From NCBI GenBank assembly GCA_900538365.1, contig UPXT01000006.1, positions 1-64,000 of the forward strand: DNA of 64,000 nucleotides, written 5' to 3'. How positions within the stretch are numbered: position 1 is the stretch's first letter; each line of letters starts with the position of its first letter. This DNA comes from an uncultured Acidaminococcus sp. (GTDB lineage: Bacteria; Bacillota; Negativicutes; Acidaminococcales; Acidaminococcaceae). The notes beneath the pieces were generated by a model. It saw only the letters and a list, made by a program, of their open reading frames with translations. It was not told the DNA's origin and ran no database searches. Both the position numbers and the translations under genes were made by a program. This document shows, piece by piece, positions 63,849-64,000 of this stretch.

Positions 63849-64000
63849 TCACACATTCTTTTTTGTGTCCGCGTCAATACGATCTTTATTGATATCCATC
63901 CAAAGGTCACAGTTCTCAATCCCCAGTTTTTCCGGATTGAAATAAGGCATTTCCACACCGGCATTACGCTGCGCAATATAGTCATCATAGACTTTCTTGA
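63849..64000 (-). CDS. C-terminal end of an AGCS-type (alanine/glycine) cation symporter, partial
   Basis: The last 50 codons of a gene continuing past the window edge. The tail pattern NPEKLGIENCDLWMDI resembles the cytoplasmic tail of AGCS amino-acid carriers. Too short for certainty. Same strand as the TPR-DUF4037-DUF4125 trio. Confidence 0.55.
   Translation of the reverse strand, partial: KKVYDDYIAQRNAGVEMPYFNPEKLGIENCDLWMDINKDRIDADTKKNV

Overview
The window reads as a chromosomal segment of a low-GC-lineage anaerobe (Bacillota) with an atypical, probably diderm, envelope. The best guess is Negativicutes, near Acidaminococcus; this rests on gene content and synteny, not on a database search. 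Several blocks follow Bacillus gene order: atp operon - small gene(s) - murA - mreB/mbl, and tadA - SRP RNA - dnaX - ybaB - recR - bofA. The absence of sporulation genes apart from bofA-like and S55-protease-like genes, together with fermentative and radical enzymes, suggests a non-sporulating gut fermenter.

Layout. (1) 0.26-7.1 kb, minus strand: envelope genes (S55 protease-like protein, exported pseudo-lipoyl protein, AMIN/NAGPA protein, mreB, murA) downstream of the ATP synthase operon. (2) 7.1-16.1 kb, minus: an apparent operon tagO/wecA - wecB - atpI - atpB - atpE - atpF - [delta-alpha fusion] - atpG - atpD - atpC. There is no separate atpH: the delta C-terminal domain is fused to the front of alpha and the delta N-terminal domain is missing. 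(3) 16.2-26.8 kb, minus: an unknown gene, a chrA pair, a MATE pump, an LTA-synthase-like sulfatase, a lipid kinase, gtrA, bofA, recR, ybaB, dnaX. (4) 26.9-32.3 kb: tRNA-Ser(GGA), SRP RNA, a GlcD-type dehydrogenase, alanine racemase, a T-box controlled metA, tadA, tRNA-Ser(CGA). (5) 32.4-50.8 kb: a mosaic of small divergent units (LysR/chrA pair, ferredoxin/Crp, phosphoesterase, crcB, rlmD, comFC, flavin reductase, recD2, HxlR/NmrA-like, phosphatases, pentapeptide repeats, a degenerate AdoMet decarboxylase homologue, a TPR protein). (6) 51.0-64.0 kb: a metabolic locus built around a glycyl radical enzyme.

The last block is the most system-like. A glycyl radical enzyme (GRE), its activase, a BCCT-family transporter, an AraC regulator and a TIM-barrel isomerase form one tightly packed operon. 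It starts at a well-spaced -24/-12 (sigma-54) promoter and ends at a terminator. Directly downstream is a PAS/AAA+/Fis sigma-54 activator, and an iron alcohol dehydrogenase converges on it. Upstream, a translationally coupled TPR - DUF4037 - DUF4125 trio and the end of an AGCS-type symporter lie on the same strand. I infer catabolism of a small zwitterionic or quaternary-amine substrate imported by the BCCT carrier; the substrate cannot be read from sequence.

Other notable points: a predicted leaderless rlmD, a dispersed hairpin repeat with four copies, an AdoMetDC-like protein lacking all three canonical catalytic residues, a MetA carrying the acetyl-CoA-type Glu111, and competing stems in the MATE leader. 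All starts, motifs and promoters were read by eye; nothing was searched or computed.
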